Positions 21,209-31,169 of a stretch of DNA of 64,000 nucleotides are shown one piece after another (position 1 is the stretch's first letter; each line of letters begins with the position of its first letter). The position numbers and the translations under genes were made by a program. This stretch comes from Picochlorum sp. 'celeri' (taxonomy: Eukaryota; Chlorophyta; Trebouxiophyceae). The stretch is taken from contig JAACMV010000021.1 in the NCBI GenBank assembly GCA_010909725.1, forward strand, positions 893,469 to 957,468, written 5' to 3'. The notes beneath the pieces were generated by a model. The model ran no database searches, was not told the DNA's origin, and saw nothing but the letters and a program-made list of their open reading frames with translations.

Positions 21209-21668
21209 TCGAGGTGTTATAGAGCGGGTGTTTGAGGTGCAGGAGCGACGGGCTCGAGCCTATTCCATGCTCGAGTCGAGTTTTGCATCGTCTGATGATG
21301 AGATGGCGCAGCGGACGACGGTGGAGAGGGTGACGGGAGAGTTTCAAAAGCTGAGTCAGGAGATTCGGGATATGGAGTCAACGCATGATGATGAGGTGAT
21401 TGTGGGCATCTTGAAGGGTATTCAAAAAGAAGAGGCAGAAAAGCTTCGTTTGACGGTGGAGATTCATGGGTTGAAACGGTCTGGGATGTTGGATGAGGAG
21501 GGTGTGATTGGTCAGGAGCATCATTGTCAGCATCATGATGACAGGGTGTCTCCTCATGAGGTGAAGGCTGCTCTGGCAGAGGCATATCTTGGATTGGAGC
21601 AATGTACTTGGAATATCCAGGAGCACTTGGAGGAATTGCGGTACATCAACATGGATCTTTCTCAATGA
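21192..21668 (+). CDS. REX1B: REX1-B domain protein (DNA repair)
   Basis: A 158-residue protein of the Required-for-excision-1-B family, linked to DNA repair in Chlamydomonas; biochemical role unknown. Two family blocks are clear: IQKEEAEKLRLTVEIHGLK (compare the EKLRLT core of the family) and the C-terminal HLEELRYINMDL. The N-terminal helix GVIERVFEVQERRARAYSML also fits. Mostly helical, with an His/Asp-rich insert (EHHCQHHDD) near residue 115. The ATG at 21192 lies inside the last codons of REX1-S (17-nt overlap, different frame), so it has no promoter of its own; translation would need reinitiation or leaky scanning on a shared mRNA. Confidence 0.85.
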   Translation: MSISSSRGVIERVFEVQERRARAYSMLESSFASSDDEMAQRTTVERVTGEFQKLSQEIRDMESTHDDEVIVGILKGIQKEEAEKLRLTVEIHGLKRSGMLDEEGVIGQEHHCQHHDDRVSPHEVKAALAEAYLGLEQCTWNIQEHLEELRYINMDLSQ

Positions 21669-21737
21669 ATGAAATAATACATATCAACATGCATTGTAAA
21701 ACATAGTAATATTCTTTCTTCGACAATCTTCTTCTTC

Positions 21738-23351
21738 TTATCCGACGGAACCTTCGAGCTTCAAGCTCATCAATTGGTTCACTTCAGCGGCAAACTCCAA
21801 CGGAAGTTCATTGAATACTTCTCGGCAGAAACCAGAGATGATCATGCCAACGGCTTCCTCAGCATCGATGCCTCTCTGTTGGAAGTAGAACAATTGGTCT
21901 TCTCCAATCTTTGATGTGGAGGCTTCGTGTTCCACCTGCGATGCTGGGTTTCTCACCTGGATGTATGGATACGTATTGGCTGCAGCAGTATCCCCAATCA
22001 ACATGGAATCGCATTGAGAATAATTACGAGCGCCATCTGCGGATGGCTGCATCTGCACGAGGCCTCTGTATGCATTTCTGCTCTGTCCTGCAGAGATGCC
22101 CTTGGACACAATGCGTGACCTCGTCCTCTTGCCAACGTGGATCATCTTTGTTCCTGTATCCGCCTGTTGCTTGTTATTCGTCAATGCAACAGAGTAAAAC
22201 TCCCCGATGGAATCGTCTCCCTTCAAGACCACAGATGGGTATTTCCAAGTAATGGAGCTTCCCGTTTCTACCTGTGTCCATGAAATCTTGGAGGCGTTTC
22301 CACGGCAGATGCCCCTCTTTGTGACAAAATTGTAAATACCTCCCACACCATCTTCATTTCCTGCATACCAATTCTGCACGGTAGAGTACTTGATCTCTGC
22401 GCGAGCTCCCGCACTCAACTCCACCACAGCAGCATGCAGCTGATTCTCATCATATGCCGGAGCAGTGCACCCTTCAAGGTACGACACATACGCATCATCT
22501 TCGCATACAATGAGTGTTCTCTCAAACTGACCAGTCTCGGACGCATTGATTCTGAAATAGGTGCTCAATTCCATGGGTGACGTGATTCCCTTTGGCACAT
22601 AGACAAATGACCCATCAGAGAACACTGCAGAATTCAATGCAGCAAAATAATTATCAGCAACAGGCACAACCGAGCCTAAATGCTCCTTCACCAATTCTGG
22701 GTACTCCTTCACAGCTTCTGATATGGAGCAAAAGATGACACCAGCCTTGGCAAGCTCCTCTTTGAATGTGGTTGCAATCGACACAGAGTCAAACACTGCA
22801 TCCACTGCGACATTCGCCAGTCTCTTCTGCTCCGCCAAAGGGATTCCTAGTTTATCAAACGTCGCAAGCAGCTCTGGATCGACCTCGTCCAAGGACTGCT
22901 TCTGCTCCTTCACCTTTGGTGCAGAGTAGTACGAATATCCCTGGTAATCAATTGTAGGATAATCGTTGTCCGACCATTCAGGCTCCTCCATCGTCAACCA
23001 TTTTCTATATGCTCGCAATCTAAAGTCTAAAAGCCACTCCGGCTCATCCTTCTTCGCCGAGATGGCCCGCACCACATCCTCACTGAGTCCCTTGGGAAAC
23101 ACATCAGACTCAATCATTGTCTTGAATCCATACTTGTATGGCTTACTCAGCATTTTTTGAATATCTTTCTTCTCCTCTTCCACTGCATCCACATTGCTCG
23201 TACTCTCTACCGCAGCCATCGCCACAGTTCTGGACCCCTGTCTCTGCCATTGTCGCTGTGGAGTCCTCGCAGCCAATCCCACCCGCCTGGACCCCGAAGA
23301 GCGCATCCTCACAGCCCCACTGGAACGTTGCATTGTACGACACATCTTCAT
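21738..23351 (-). CDS. SUFB: Plastid Fe-S assembly scaffold protein SufB
   Basis: Scaffold of the SUF iron-sulfur cluster machinery (SufBCD), 537 residues in one exon. Residues 1-45 are rich in Arg, Ser and Ala with few acidic residues ([20 protein letters not shown]), a plastid-type transit peptide. The mature part starts near [15 protein letters not shown] and shows [56 protein letters not shown] and the SufB/D core [26 protein letters not shown]. The C-terminus is [22 protein letters not shown] nuclear location with transit peptide fits green plastids. Cys-rich features needed for cluster building (the C in SYLEGCTAP) are present. Confidence 0.95.
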   Translation of the reverse strand: MKMCRTMQRSSGAVRMRSSGSRRVGLAARTPQRQWQRQGSRTVAMAAVESTSNVDAVEEEKKDIQKMLSKPYKYGFKTMIESDVFPKGLSEDVVRAISAKKDEPEWLLDFRLRAYRKWLTMEEPEWSDNDYPTIDYQGYSYYSAPKVKEQKQSLDEVDPELLATFDKLGIPLAEQKRLANVAVDAVFDSVSIATTFKEELAKAGVIFCSISEAVKEYPELVKEHLGSVVPVADNYFAALNSAVFSDGSFVYVPKGITSPMELSTYFRINASETGQFERTLIVCEDDAYVSYLEGCTAPAYDENQLHAAVVELSAGARAEIKYSTVQNWYAGNEDGVGGIYNFVTKRGICRGNASKISWTQVETGSSITWKYPSVVLKGDDSIGEFYSVALTNNKQQADTGTKMIHVGKRTRSRIVSKGISAGQSRNAYRGLVQMQPSADGARNYSQCDSMLIGDTAAANTYPYIQVRNPASQVEHEASTSKIGEDQLFYFQQRGIDAEEAVGMIISGFCREVFNELPLEFAAEVNQLMSLKLEGSVG

Positions 23352-23746
23352 ATTTGCCTCGTTGTGTTATTCTCCAATGCAAGAATAACAGAGTATCTCA
23401 ATTCACGAAGAAAGGTTACCCTTGGTTATCGTCCAAGAAATGTACTCGGTGTAGTAGTTTTGCCTTCCTCTTCCGACTACCACCTCGGCCACTCTCTATA
23501 ATACTTTAATGTAATAATTTATATTCAATTAATGCCTGTTTGGCCAATAGGCGTGGCTGTTTTGATGCATGGTGAGATGAACGGGTGCTTCATCCACTCC
23601 TCCCAAGCTTGGTAGGACTCAAGTCCTATCGAATGGAACATTTGATGGGACATGTGATTATTACACCTATCAGCCACATTCTGACACATCATCGCATATA
23701 TTTTCATGACAAATGCACCTGTTGATACTCACATTGTACTATATAC
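23352..23746. other. Divergent intergenic region SufB / TrmL
   Basis: A 395-bp region with a 10-bp palindrome CCAAGCTTGG (23603-23612) directly followed by an inverted repeat at 23613-23628 (TAGGACT, 2 bp, AGTCCTA). No ORF of note. Confidence 0.5.
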
Positions 23747-24547
23747 ATGCGTACTCATGTGATGAGGAGGATACATGCCAGTCTATCTGGGATGTGTGCC
23801 CGGACAGGCTTTGGTGCCCAGGGAAGACGGTCTCAGCTCGCCCACGGAACGGGTGGATTGATCATGGTGAGCACTCGAGTCTCATATCATTCCATGTCAC
23901 GAGTAGTGGCTGTAGCATCGATGCGAGACGGTGATGTCTCTGTGGGACAGGGCAGTGCAGGCTCTGATATGAATGCACCAGGGCAGACACTGGTGGAAGA
24001 TGGATCTAGATTAGCATGGCAGAGGCCCGATCTGGCAGTGGTACTCGTCCATCCACAGATTCCTCAAAATTGTGGCAACATTGCTCGAACGTGTGCAGCA
24101 ACAAAGGTGGCATTGCATCTGGTGGGTCCTCTTGGCTTTGAACTGAATGATACAAAGTTGAAGAGGGCTGGGCTCGATTACTGGTCTTGGGTCGCCGTGA
24201 AAGTTCACCCAGATATAGAATCCTTCTTAGAGTTTTACTCGGGGTTGCATGGCGAAAAGAGCCTGGTGGCGTTTAGCAAGTTTGGAGACAAACATTATGC
24301 TGCAGAGGGCTTGTACAAGGAGCAGTTGATGGATGGCAAGAGATACTTTTTAATGTTTGGAGCAGAGACTACAGGATTACCAGATATCGCCCATGAAGCT
24401 GCAACTGATATTGTCAAGATTCCCATGCATAATTTCGAGCATGTGAGGAGTCTGAACCTGGCCACATCTGTAGGAATTGGCTTGTTCGAAGCCCTCAGAC
24501 AACGAGATGGGGCAGAATGCCTTCCGGAAATGAGCGATACTGAATGA
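23747..24547 (+). CDS. tRNA (cytidine(34)-2'-O)-methyltransferase TrmL-like (SPOUT)
   Basis: SAM-dependent SPOUT methyltransferase, expected to 2'-O-methylate the wobble base of certain leucine tRNAs, 266 residues. The catalytic domain (about 95-260) shows LAVVLVHPQIPQNCGNIARTC, HLVGPLGFELNDTKLKRAGLDYW, and the knot region FLMFGAETTGLP...IPMHNFEHVRSLNLATSVGI, all TrmL signatures. About 90 extra N-terminal residues, beginning MRTHVMRRIHASLSG and poor in acids, look like an organelle-targeting region, so action in mitochondria or plastid is likely. Several downstream Met residues could serve as alternative starts. Single exon. Confidence 0.88.
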   Translation: MRTHVMRRIHASLSGMCARTGFGAQGRRSQLAHGTGGLIMVSTRVSYHSMSRVVAVASMRDGDVSVGQGSAGSDMNAPGQTLVEDGSRLAWQRPDLAVVLVHPQIPQNCGNIARTCAATKVALHLVGPLGFELNDTKLKRAGLDYWSWVAVKVHPDIESFLEFYSGLHGEKSLVAFSKFGDKHYAAEGLYKEQLMDGKRYFLMFGAETTGLPDIAHEAATDIVKIPMHNFEHVRSLNLATSVGIGLFEALRQRDGAECLPEMSDTE

Positions 24548-24877
24548 CACTGTTGCCACTCTGTATTCCATAATTTAATACCTCACATATAATTGAAACA
24601 ATCAAGAGTACAATCGCCATCATTCCAGAGCGGTTCTATCCCGACGCAAGTACACATGAGTTCCCTAAGAGCGACAATGCCATGCACAGGGCGAATGGGG
24701 TCAAAAACACGGCTGATGGATTATGGCAGGGTATGTTGACATGTAATGACATCTAGATGACGCATTGATGGGTGTTATAGTACTGTATCGGCATTCGTTG
24801 AGAAATGTGCGAATGAAACCCTAATGGCTTGAGCAATAAAACACGATTGGCTGATTGATGGATGCACCTGGCTGCAG
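24548..24877 (+). other. Intergenic region upstream of argininosuccinate lyase
   Basis: A 330-bp gap between two plus-strand genes; nothing recognised beyond ordinary promoter space. Confidence 0.5.
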
Positions 24878-26344
24878 ATGATTTCCAAAACGAATACTAG
24901 TGTTGCTCTGGGAATGGTAACTCGTCATAGAAGGGGTAGATTGGTGTGCTCTGCTGCTGAGGGGGAGCCCAAAAAGTTGTGGGGAGGGAGGTTTACGGGG
25001 GAGACTGATCCACTGATGGAGAAATTCAATGAATCTCTGCCAATGGATAGAAGGATGTATGCGGAGGATATTCTGGGAAGCAAAGCGTATGCAAGAGCTC
25101 TGTCAAAGGCAGGGGTTTTGACAACTGAAGAGGCTGCCAAGATTATCGAAGGTCTGTCCATGGTAGATAACGAGTGGGGAGAAGGACGGTTTGATGTCAA
25201 GCCTGGGGATGAGGATATTCATACGGCGAATGAGAGGCGTTTGGTTGAGTTGATTGGGCCTGTTGGAGGAAAGCTTCACACAGGAAGGAGTCGCAATGAT
25301 CAGGTGGCAACGGATACCAGGCTTTGGCTTTTGTCCCAGTTGTTGGAAATCAAAGCGTGTCTGAAAGAGTTGATCAAGGTTGCTGCTGATCGAGCAGAGG
25401 CTGAAGTCGATGTCATCATGCCTGGGTTCACCCATTTGCAGCCAGCACAGACTGTGCGCTGGTCTCACTGGTTGATGGCGCATGCTGCTGCGTGGCAGCG
25501 AGATTTGATGCGTCTCGAAGACCTCCTCCCTCGTGTAGCGACCTTGCCTCTTGGGAGTGGCGCCCTCGCCGGAAATCCATTTGGTCTCGACAGACAGCTC
25601 CTTGCAGAGGAATTGGGATTCTTTGGAGGTGTCTGTCCAAATTCAATGGACGCTGTCTCTGATCGCGATTTTGTTGCAGAGACGGCATTCTTCGGCGCGC
25701 TTCACCTCACTCACTTGTCTCGTTGGGCAGAGGATTTGATCATTTATTCCTCTGGAGCTTATGGGTATGTCCAGTGCAGCGATGCCTATGCAACCGGATC
25801 CAGTTTGATGCCCCAGAAAAAGAATCCTGATGCATTAGAATTAATCCGTGGAAAAGGAGGCAAAATGATCGGAAACGTGTCGGGTTTGTTGGCTGTCATC
25901 AAAGGAACTCCATTGACCTACAACAAGGATTTACAGGAGGGATGGGATATCATGTATGAGACTGTTGATACCCTCCAGGATTGCATTCGAATTTCCATTG
26001 GTGTTCTTAGTACGATAAAGATCAACCCAGAGAAAATGAAGGCTGGACTCTCGGCCGATATGCTAGCCACAGATTTGGCCGAGTACCTAGTCCGCAAAGG
26101 TGTCCCCTTTAGGGAGACACATCACATCTCTGGAGAAGCCGTCAAGATGGCAGAAGATAGAGGCTGTGCCCTGAGTGATCTGACAGTGGATGATTTGAAA
26201 ACCATCAATCCTCTGTTTGAAGCAGATGTTGTTGACGTGTGGGACTTCCAGCGATCAGCAGAGATGAGAGACACAGAAGGAGGTGCCAGCACACGCTCTG
26301 TTTTGGAACAAGTGCAGAAATTGAGATCCTATATTGGGTCCTGA
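24878..26344 (+). CDS. ASL: Argininosuccinate lyase, probably plastidial
   Basis: Last step of arginine synthesis: argininosuccinate to arginine and fumarate. 488 residues, single exon. The first 30 residues (MISKTNTSVALGMVTRHRRGRLVCSA) are basic and hydroxylated, like a short transit peptide. The enzyme begins at KKLWGGRFTGETDPLMEKFN. Family signatures are intact: GKLHTGRSRNDQVATD, TVRWSHWLMAHAAAW (catalytic His in the preceding FTHLQPAQ), and the mobile-loop GSSLMPQKKNPDALE with the catalytic Ser. The C-terminal domain ends LEQVQKLRSYIG. The length fits the superfamily. No unusual residue seen. Confidence 0.96.
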   Translation: MISKTNTSVALGMVTRHRRGRLVCSAAEGEPKKLWGGRFTGETDPLMEKFNESLPMDRRMYAEDILGSKAYARALSKAGVLTTEEAAKIIEGLSMVDNEWGEGRFDVKPGDEDIHTANERRLVELIGPVGGKLHTGRSRNDQVATDTRLWLLSQLLEIKACLKELIKVAADRAEAEVDVIMPGFTHLQPAQTVRWSHWLMAHAAAWQRDLMRLEDLLPRVATLPLGSGALAGNPFGLDRQLLAEELGFFGGVCPNSMDAVSDRDFVAETAFFGALHLTHLSRWAEDLIIYSSGAYGYVQCSDAYATGSSLMPQKKNPDALELIRGKGGKMIGNVSGLLAVIKGTPLTYNKDLQEGWDIMYETVDTLQDCIRISIGVLSTIKINPEKMKAGLSADMLATDLAEYLVRKGVPFRETHHISGEAVKMAEDRGCALSDLTVDDLKTINPLFEADVVDVWDFQRSAEMRDTEGGASTRSVLEQVQKLRSYIGS

Positions 26345-26700
26345 TATTGCCATGGTTGATATGGCAATTTTTGGTGATGAGTATATTATATCTATATGGT
26401 ACCAACACACGTAGTATAGATTATATATACTAGTCCTGTGATATCATTGCAATGACATTGCACCCACCCAATTATAATTAATTGGGGTGAGCCTTGCATG
26501 CAAGGCTACTAGTATGTGGGGGGGGCCATGGCCCAAGTAAGAGCCTCTTACATCCTGCTGATCCGTTGTTGGTTCCGGCATAATGCCGGCGGCATTGCTT
26601 GGTAACGCTGTTTTATCATTTAAAAATATTTTCTAGTATCATTTCATAGGGAATCAAGTCCGCATAGCCCTATACCTGAGCAACCCTAGGTTCAAACGTC
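26345..26700. repeat. Intergenic cluster of palindromes between ASL and cathepsin Z
   Basis: Four symmetric sequences lie within 125 bp. 26467-26486 has 8-bp arms CCCAATTA/TAATTGGG around 4 bp. 26490-26507 is a perfect 18-bp palindrome with half AGCCTTGCA. 26523-26534 is GGGCCATGGCCC. 26575-26589 has 7-bp arms CCGGCAT/ATGCCGG around one base. The rest is AT-rich promoter space. The second shares its core with the repeat at 29349-29374 and its first 12 bp with 38058-38069; the third shares GGCCATGGCC with 59211-59234. Confidence 0.8.
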
Positions 26701-27913
26701 ATGGCTTGCATTCAACCACGACACTCGGAACTGATCCGATCAGTCCTATTATGTGTCATACTTTGTATAACATTCAGTCCATTTGCGAATGCTGGGTGTA
26801 AAAAGAGAAAAGCAAGGAACGTGTTGCCTGAGGAGTTGTCTATGAATGCTGAACGGTATCAACAGCAGGAGGTGGATGTTTCTGGTCTGCCAAAGGAATT
26901 CTCCTGGCTTGATGTGGATGGGAAGAACCTGTTGGCGCCATCTTGGAATCAGCATATTCCTCAGTACTGTGGAAGCTGTTGGCTTCATGGAACTCTGTCC
27001 ATGATTCAGGACAGGCTTAAAATTCAAAAGAAGGGCATTGGGCCAGATGTGATGTTGGCCAGACAGTCGCTGCTCAATTGCGCTGCGTTTCATGATTATG
27101 GGGCAGGATGCGATGGAGGGGATGTGATTGACGTCCTGCGGTATATGGCGCACTATGGCTTGCCAGATGAGTCATGCCAGCCATATGCAGCTACAGATCA
27201 TACAAAGTATGGGAAGAAGGCGAAAAAGTGTCCAGCGGCGGGGTACTGCTCGAATTGTATGACGATTGATGATAAAGATACATGCTGGCCGGTCAAATCC
27301 CCGATTCGGTACTATTTAGATTCATATGGAACGGTGAAAGCTCCAGGTGAGGAGGCAATGATGCAAGAGCTTTTCAAAGGGGGGCCATTGACCTGTTCAA
27401 TGGCGACTCCCGAGACGTTTGATTATGGATACCATGGTGGTGTCTATATGGATCAATTCCATAACAGTACAGATGTTGACCACGATGTGGAGGTAGTTGG
27501 ATGGGGAGAGACAGAGAAGGGGCAAAAGTACTGGCTTGTGAGGTGTGTGTGTACATTTTTTGCTTCTCTGTTGGCAGTGTATCATTCTTTTTGGTTACAT
27601 ATGTAGGAATTCTTGGGGTACCTACTGGGGAGAGCTAGGATTTTTCAAGATTGAGAGGGGAACAAATGCCCTCCAGTTGGAAGCTGGAGATTGTTGGTGG
27701 GCAGTCCCCACATGGAAGGATGAGAAAGATGTTCGTGATGGAAAATTGGTGGGAACCATGTGGGGAGTGTTTACGCCAGAGGAGGCATCCAAGATGAAGC
27801 CAGAGGCTGGAACAAAACCCCATGAGGATGGTGCCTCATCTCTTGAACAGGAGCAACAAGAGCACGACACTTCTTCTTCTTCTTCTTCTTTCAAGCGGGT
27901 GCAACCCTTTTAA
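26701..27913 (+). CDS. Cathepsin Z/X-like papain-family cysteine protease
   Basis: Secreted or vacuolar C1 peptidase with carboxypeptidase-type relatives. Exon 1 26701-27542, intron 27543-27606 (64 nt), exon 2 27607-27913; 382 residues. The signal peptide is about 1-31 (SVLLCVILCITFSPFANA). The mature start and active site read NQHIPQYCGSCWLHG, with the HIP insertion characteristic of cathepsin X. The catalytic His lies in DVDHDVEVVGWG and the Asn in NSWGTYWGELGFF, just after the splice. A polar Glu/Ser tail of about 40 residues (SSLEQEQQEHDTSSSSSS) follows, unlike animal cathepsin Z. Start chosen at the first ATG before the signal. Confidence 0.92.
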
Positions 27914-27972
27914 TTTCGATTCTATACGAGTTTCTCGGAAAACCAAAATAGTGCCTGATGGTGACGGTACAT

Positions 27973-29213
27973 TTATGCTGCTCTGCGGCGCCCACTGGGA
28001 CCAGGTGTACTCGAAATAGAGTCGATTCCAAAGGTATGCGGGTCTCCCTGTCTCAGTTTCGATCGAACGCTTGGAAGTGCATAATTGATTGGCTTACGTC
28101 TTCTTAAAGACGATCTTACGGATTTCGGCTCGGTGTAGCAAGCTTCTTGGTCTAGTCTTTTTGTGTTGCCATCAGATTTCCTCCTGCTGCATGGCATGTA
28201 TTTGGCTCAGTATGTCGTATTCTTTTCCGTGTAATATATATATACAAGCAAAATCAATAGTAAAGAAAGATATCGCACCTTTCTGAAGCCTTATTCCTCC
28301 CAGTCGTCCTCGCCTCTTCGTAGAAGAGCTCCTGTGCAGGTGCCTCCTTTGTATCATGGAGAGGTGCAGAATGCACAACAGCATGCTTTGGTGTCTGAAA
28401 CCCATTTGTTGAGAATGCATCACCTTCCGATGATACGAACGAGGTGATATCCTCATGTGCTGCAGTATCTTTAGAAGAAGGAGATATTCGCTTCTCCAAC
28501 AAAGGTTCCCTCCTCCCACTGTTCTTTTGCAAGGCATCCAATCGCAACAACACTGGCGTTGGCCATTGCTGATGCCCAATGTTTCGTGTCTCTCCTCCAC
28601 CTTTTTCACCCAGATCTTTTTCATCATCGCTTTGAGATATTCCCCTGCTACAGACTGCCCTGCCAGGTTTCCTCAATGACACATGCGAAGCATCAAGAGC
28701 ACCCAACCTCTCATGCAGCACTGCTTGATGGCGTCCCCCTCGTTCCCTCACCTCGCCAATATTTTCTTTTTCCTCCATACATATGCTACGTGTACTTTTA
28801 TGGGTATCGTCCTCACGTTGACTGCCCTCGTATGACTTCATAATATCCAGCAATTGAGCATACTTTTCTTGGAGAGCCTCAAGGTTCCCAACCAGAGCCC
28901 TCTCTCGATCTTCCTTCTCCTTCACCACAGCCTTCATCCCCTCAATCACGCTCTTGTACTCGAGTTCCTTCACATTGGATAATGCCATACGACTCCGCAT
29001 CATATGTCCAAGGGCATCATGCTCCTTCCGCAGAATTTCGCACTGGGCAAGAAGATACTGATTTTCGCGTGCCATGACTCTATTTACATCAAGTAATCCT
29101 TGAATTTTACTTTCGTATTCGCTCGTATCCGGGCTCGAAGAATCCACACCCGGACGACTCTGTAGCACGCGTTTCTGTTCTTCTTGGAGTGAGGTTTTCA
29201 ACACAGCGGGCAT
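27973..29213 (-). CDS. SGO: Shugoshin (centromeric cohesion protector)
   Basis: Protects centromeric cohesin by recruiting PP2A. Exon 1 28279-29213, intron 28187-28278 (92 nt), exon 2 27973-28186; phase 2 agrees; 382 residues. The N-terminal coiled coil (about 30-120: SKIQGLLDVNRVMARENQYLL) fits the shugoshin dimer domain. Exon 2 carries a basic C-terminal motif, SLRRRKPINYALPSVRSKL, very like the shugoshin C-terminal box that binds phospho-H2A. The middle is disordered. The ATG at 29213 is the first in frame. Assignment is from the order coiled coil / linker / basic box; the sequence is otherwise weakly conserved. Confidence 0.75.
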
Positions 29214-29348
29214 TCTCTCTATTGAGCACTCCACTCACGTGTCAATTATTACATAAACAGTTCTTATAAAATCAAAAGATTTTTTAATACATTCATTCAC
29301 TGCTGCATTCCTGTTCGTTTTCCAAACAAACATCTGTCATGAATCAGA

Positions 29349-29374
29349 TTCCTTGCATGAGCCCATGCAAGGAA
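29349..29374. repeat. Hairpin-forming inverted repeat
   Basis: Perfect 11-bp arms TTCCTTGCATG and CATGCAAGGAA around the 4-nt loop AGCC, followed by an A run. It lies between the shugoshin start and the MscS stop (both minus strand). The core is shared with the palindrome at 26490-26507. Confidence 0.8.
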
Positions 29375-29386
29375 AAAAAAGCACAT

Positions 29387-30547
29387 TCACACCACCACAG
29401 TCTGAGATTTGTTCCGCAATATCATTGAACTCATTTGACTATTGTTAACGTAGATTAAACAGTCATCGTCATCCCGAATGACACAGGTTGTCGGACTGAC
29501 AACCTCTACAATGCCACTGACAACAACACCTCCTCCAGAGGAGAGCAATTCCACGTGATCTCCAATCACGAGGCATCTGCTCGAGTAAATTGCTACACCA
29601 GAAACAATATTGGCAATCAGAGGCTGCGCTGCCAAACCCACTATAATAGAAGAAGCTCCGAGTGATGTAAAGATGGGCGTTGGATTAATGCCAATAGCAA
29701 TCAAGGAAGCATACAGGGCAACCATCCATCCAAACACGGACGTTAAATTCTTAATGGAACCCATCAATCGACCGATGCCAATCGAAGCGTCCTTCTTTCT
29801 CTGTGTTTGTAAGGAGTATTGCAGCTCTGTCAACAGATTGTCTTTCACTCTGAGAAGAGTCATGAGAGTAAACAGGATAACGAGTATCTCGCAGCCATCT
29901 TGGGCGATTTGCGCCATCCAATACACAATATCCGGTATGCGCTGATTAAACAGGAACGTGTGATCAGAAACAGCAGCTTGCTGCACAGTCTTTCCAGAAG
30001 ATACATACAGTACATGTGCCACAGAAAACCCTATGGTCATCAACCTCATTATGGCATATGCTGGGAAGAAGGCCGTTATGGACAGAGATATGGATCGAAT
30101 ACATGATGCCATGATCGATACGATGGCAGCAAAGCCAGTTGCATTGGACCCATCCTCATTGGCACCATTTATACGCCTCATCACCAACAGAGCTGCATGC
30201 GCCAATGCATACGGCACCACCGTACTCAACAAGCTTTCCCATACCATGTTTTGCCCCGCAGCAACGACACCATCAGGATTTGCCTCCGCCACGCGAAGCA
30301 ACTCCCGTAATACTGGAACTCCAGTCTTTCCCACCTGCTCAGTCATCTCCTGAACAAGGGGATCCAGGTGTGCTCCGGCTCTGGAAATAACCCTCAACTT
30401 CTTACATGCCCTTGAGGTGCATCTTCCCCTGATTGCATACACATTCTTGGTACCAACCACGACGACATGGCCACGTGGCATGAACGCCCCATGCGTCCCA
30501 TTCTGATGACCCCGCACACAGTCCATGGCCACCATCCAAGATAACAT
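29387..30547 (-). CDS. MscS-family mechanosensitive channel (organelle type)
   Basis: Small-conductance mechanosensitive channel-like protein. The first ATG of the frame is at 30547, giving 386 residues; an in-frame stop lies further upstream, so only a splice could extend it. The N-terminus is rich in Arg, Ser and Lys (YAIRGRCTSRACKKLRVISRAG), suggesting plastid or mitochondrial targeting. Three to five hydrophobic helices lead to the pore helix and its beta domain: IFTSLGASSIIVGLAAQPLIANIVSGVAI, then CLVIGDHVELLSSGGGVVVSGIVEVV and IYVNNSQM. This resembles the plant MSL1-3 group. The C-terminal cytosolic vestibule is short. Confidence 0.85.
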   Translation of the reverse strand: MLSWMVAMDCVRGHQNGTHGAFMPRGHVVVVGTKNVYAIRGRCTSRACKKLRVISRAGAHLDPLVQEMTEQVGKTGVPVLRELLRVAEANPDGVVAAGQNMVWESLLSTVVPYALAHAALLVMRRINGANEDGSNATGFAAIVSIMASCIRSISLSITAFFPAYAIMRLMTIGFSVAHVLYVSSGKTVQQAAVSDHTFLFNQRIPDIVYWMAQIAQDGCEILVILFTLMTLLRVKDNLLTELQYSLQTQRKKDASIGIGRLMGSIKNLTSVFGWMVALYASLIAIGINPTPIFTSLGASSIIVGLAAQPLIANIVSGVAIYSSRCLVIGDHVELLSSGGGVVVSGIVEVVSPTTCVIRDDDDCLIYVNNSQMSSMILRNKSQTVVV

Positions 30548-31169
30548 AACAAAATCATAAAGGATCAGATTGGCAAAGGCGATGTCGGTCCAGACCAAAC
30601 TTGAACGTATTCCTTAAAAAGACATGTGAACACCCGCGGGTCTAGATCTGCTTCGAGAATCACAGTCGTCAACAAGACGAGCATGCGCTCTTCCACTATG
30701 CCATTCTATATTCAGATTTTGAATCAATTAAGAAATTCAAAACCGGTTTCTATCTTCAGAAAGAGGGATTTCATTGTCAGTTCTCTTTTGGACACTTGTA
30801 GTCGCGTGTTCATTTCCACTCAGAGATATTTGGTACGTGTAACGGAGGCAATGTATGAAACATATCAATTGAATGATATATTTTTGTATAATGTGTCATT
30901 GGAACGGGTTCGGTGGGGTGGAAATAGGTGGGAATTTGTATCACCTTCTGGGAATGTGAGACCTACGTCCGAGGGTGTAGGAGGTTTGTCTCAATGGGGG
31001 TTTGCCATTGTGGGACACGGTCGGGTATTATGATATCTCATATTTGATGATTCTGTGTGCAGTAGAGGTGTAGCATTCAATCATAGTAGTAGAGCCGTCG
31101 ACAGGTTGTAGATAGAAGTTTGTCTCGATCAAAGAGTGTTTGTGTCCGGACGCGATTGACGATTTCAAA
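30548..31169. other. Intergenic region with unassigned open frame
   Basis: A plus-strand frame at 30683-31033 is open (MRSSTMPFYIQILNQLRNS...) but has no recognisable family, and a donor-like gtacgt lies in it at about 30832. A perfect 10-bp palindrome ACCCGCGGGT sits near 30632. No gene is claimed. Confidence 0.35.

Noticed and set aside
30683..31033. Plus-strand ORF upstream of the acidic unknown
   Set aside because: Open frame only; no recognisable domain and a donor-like site interrupts it. Left as an unassigned interval.
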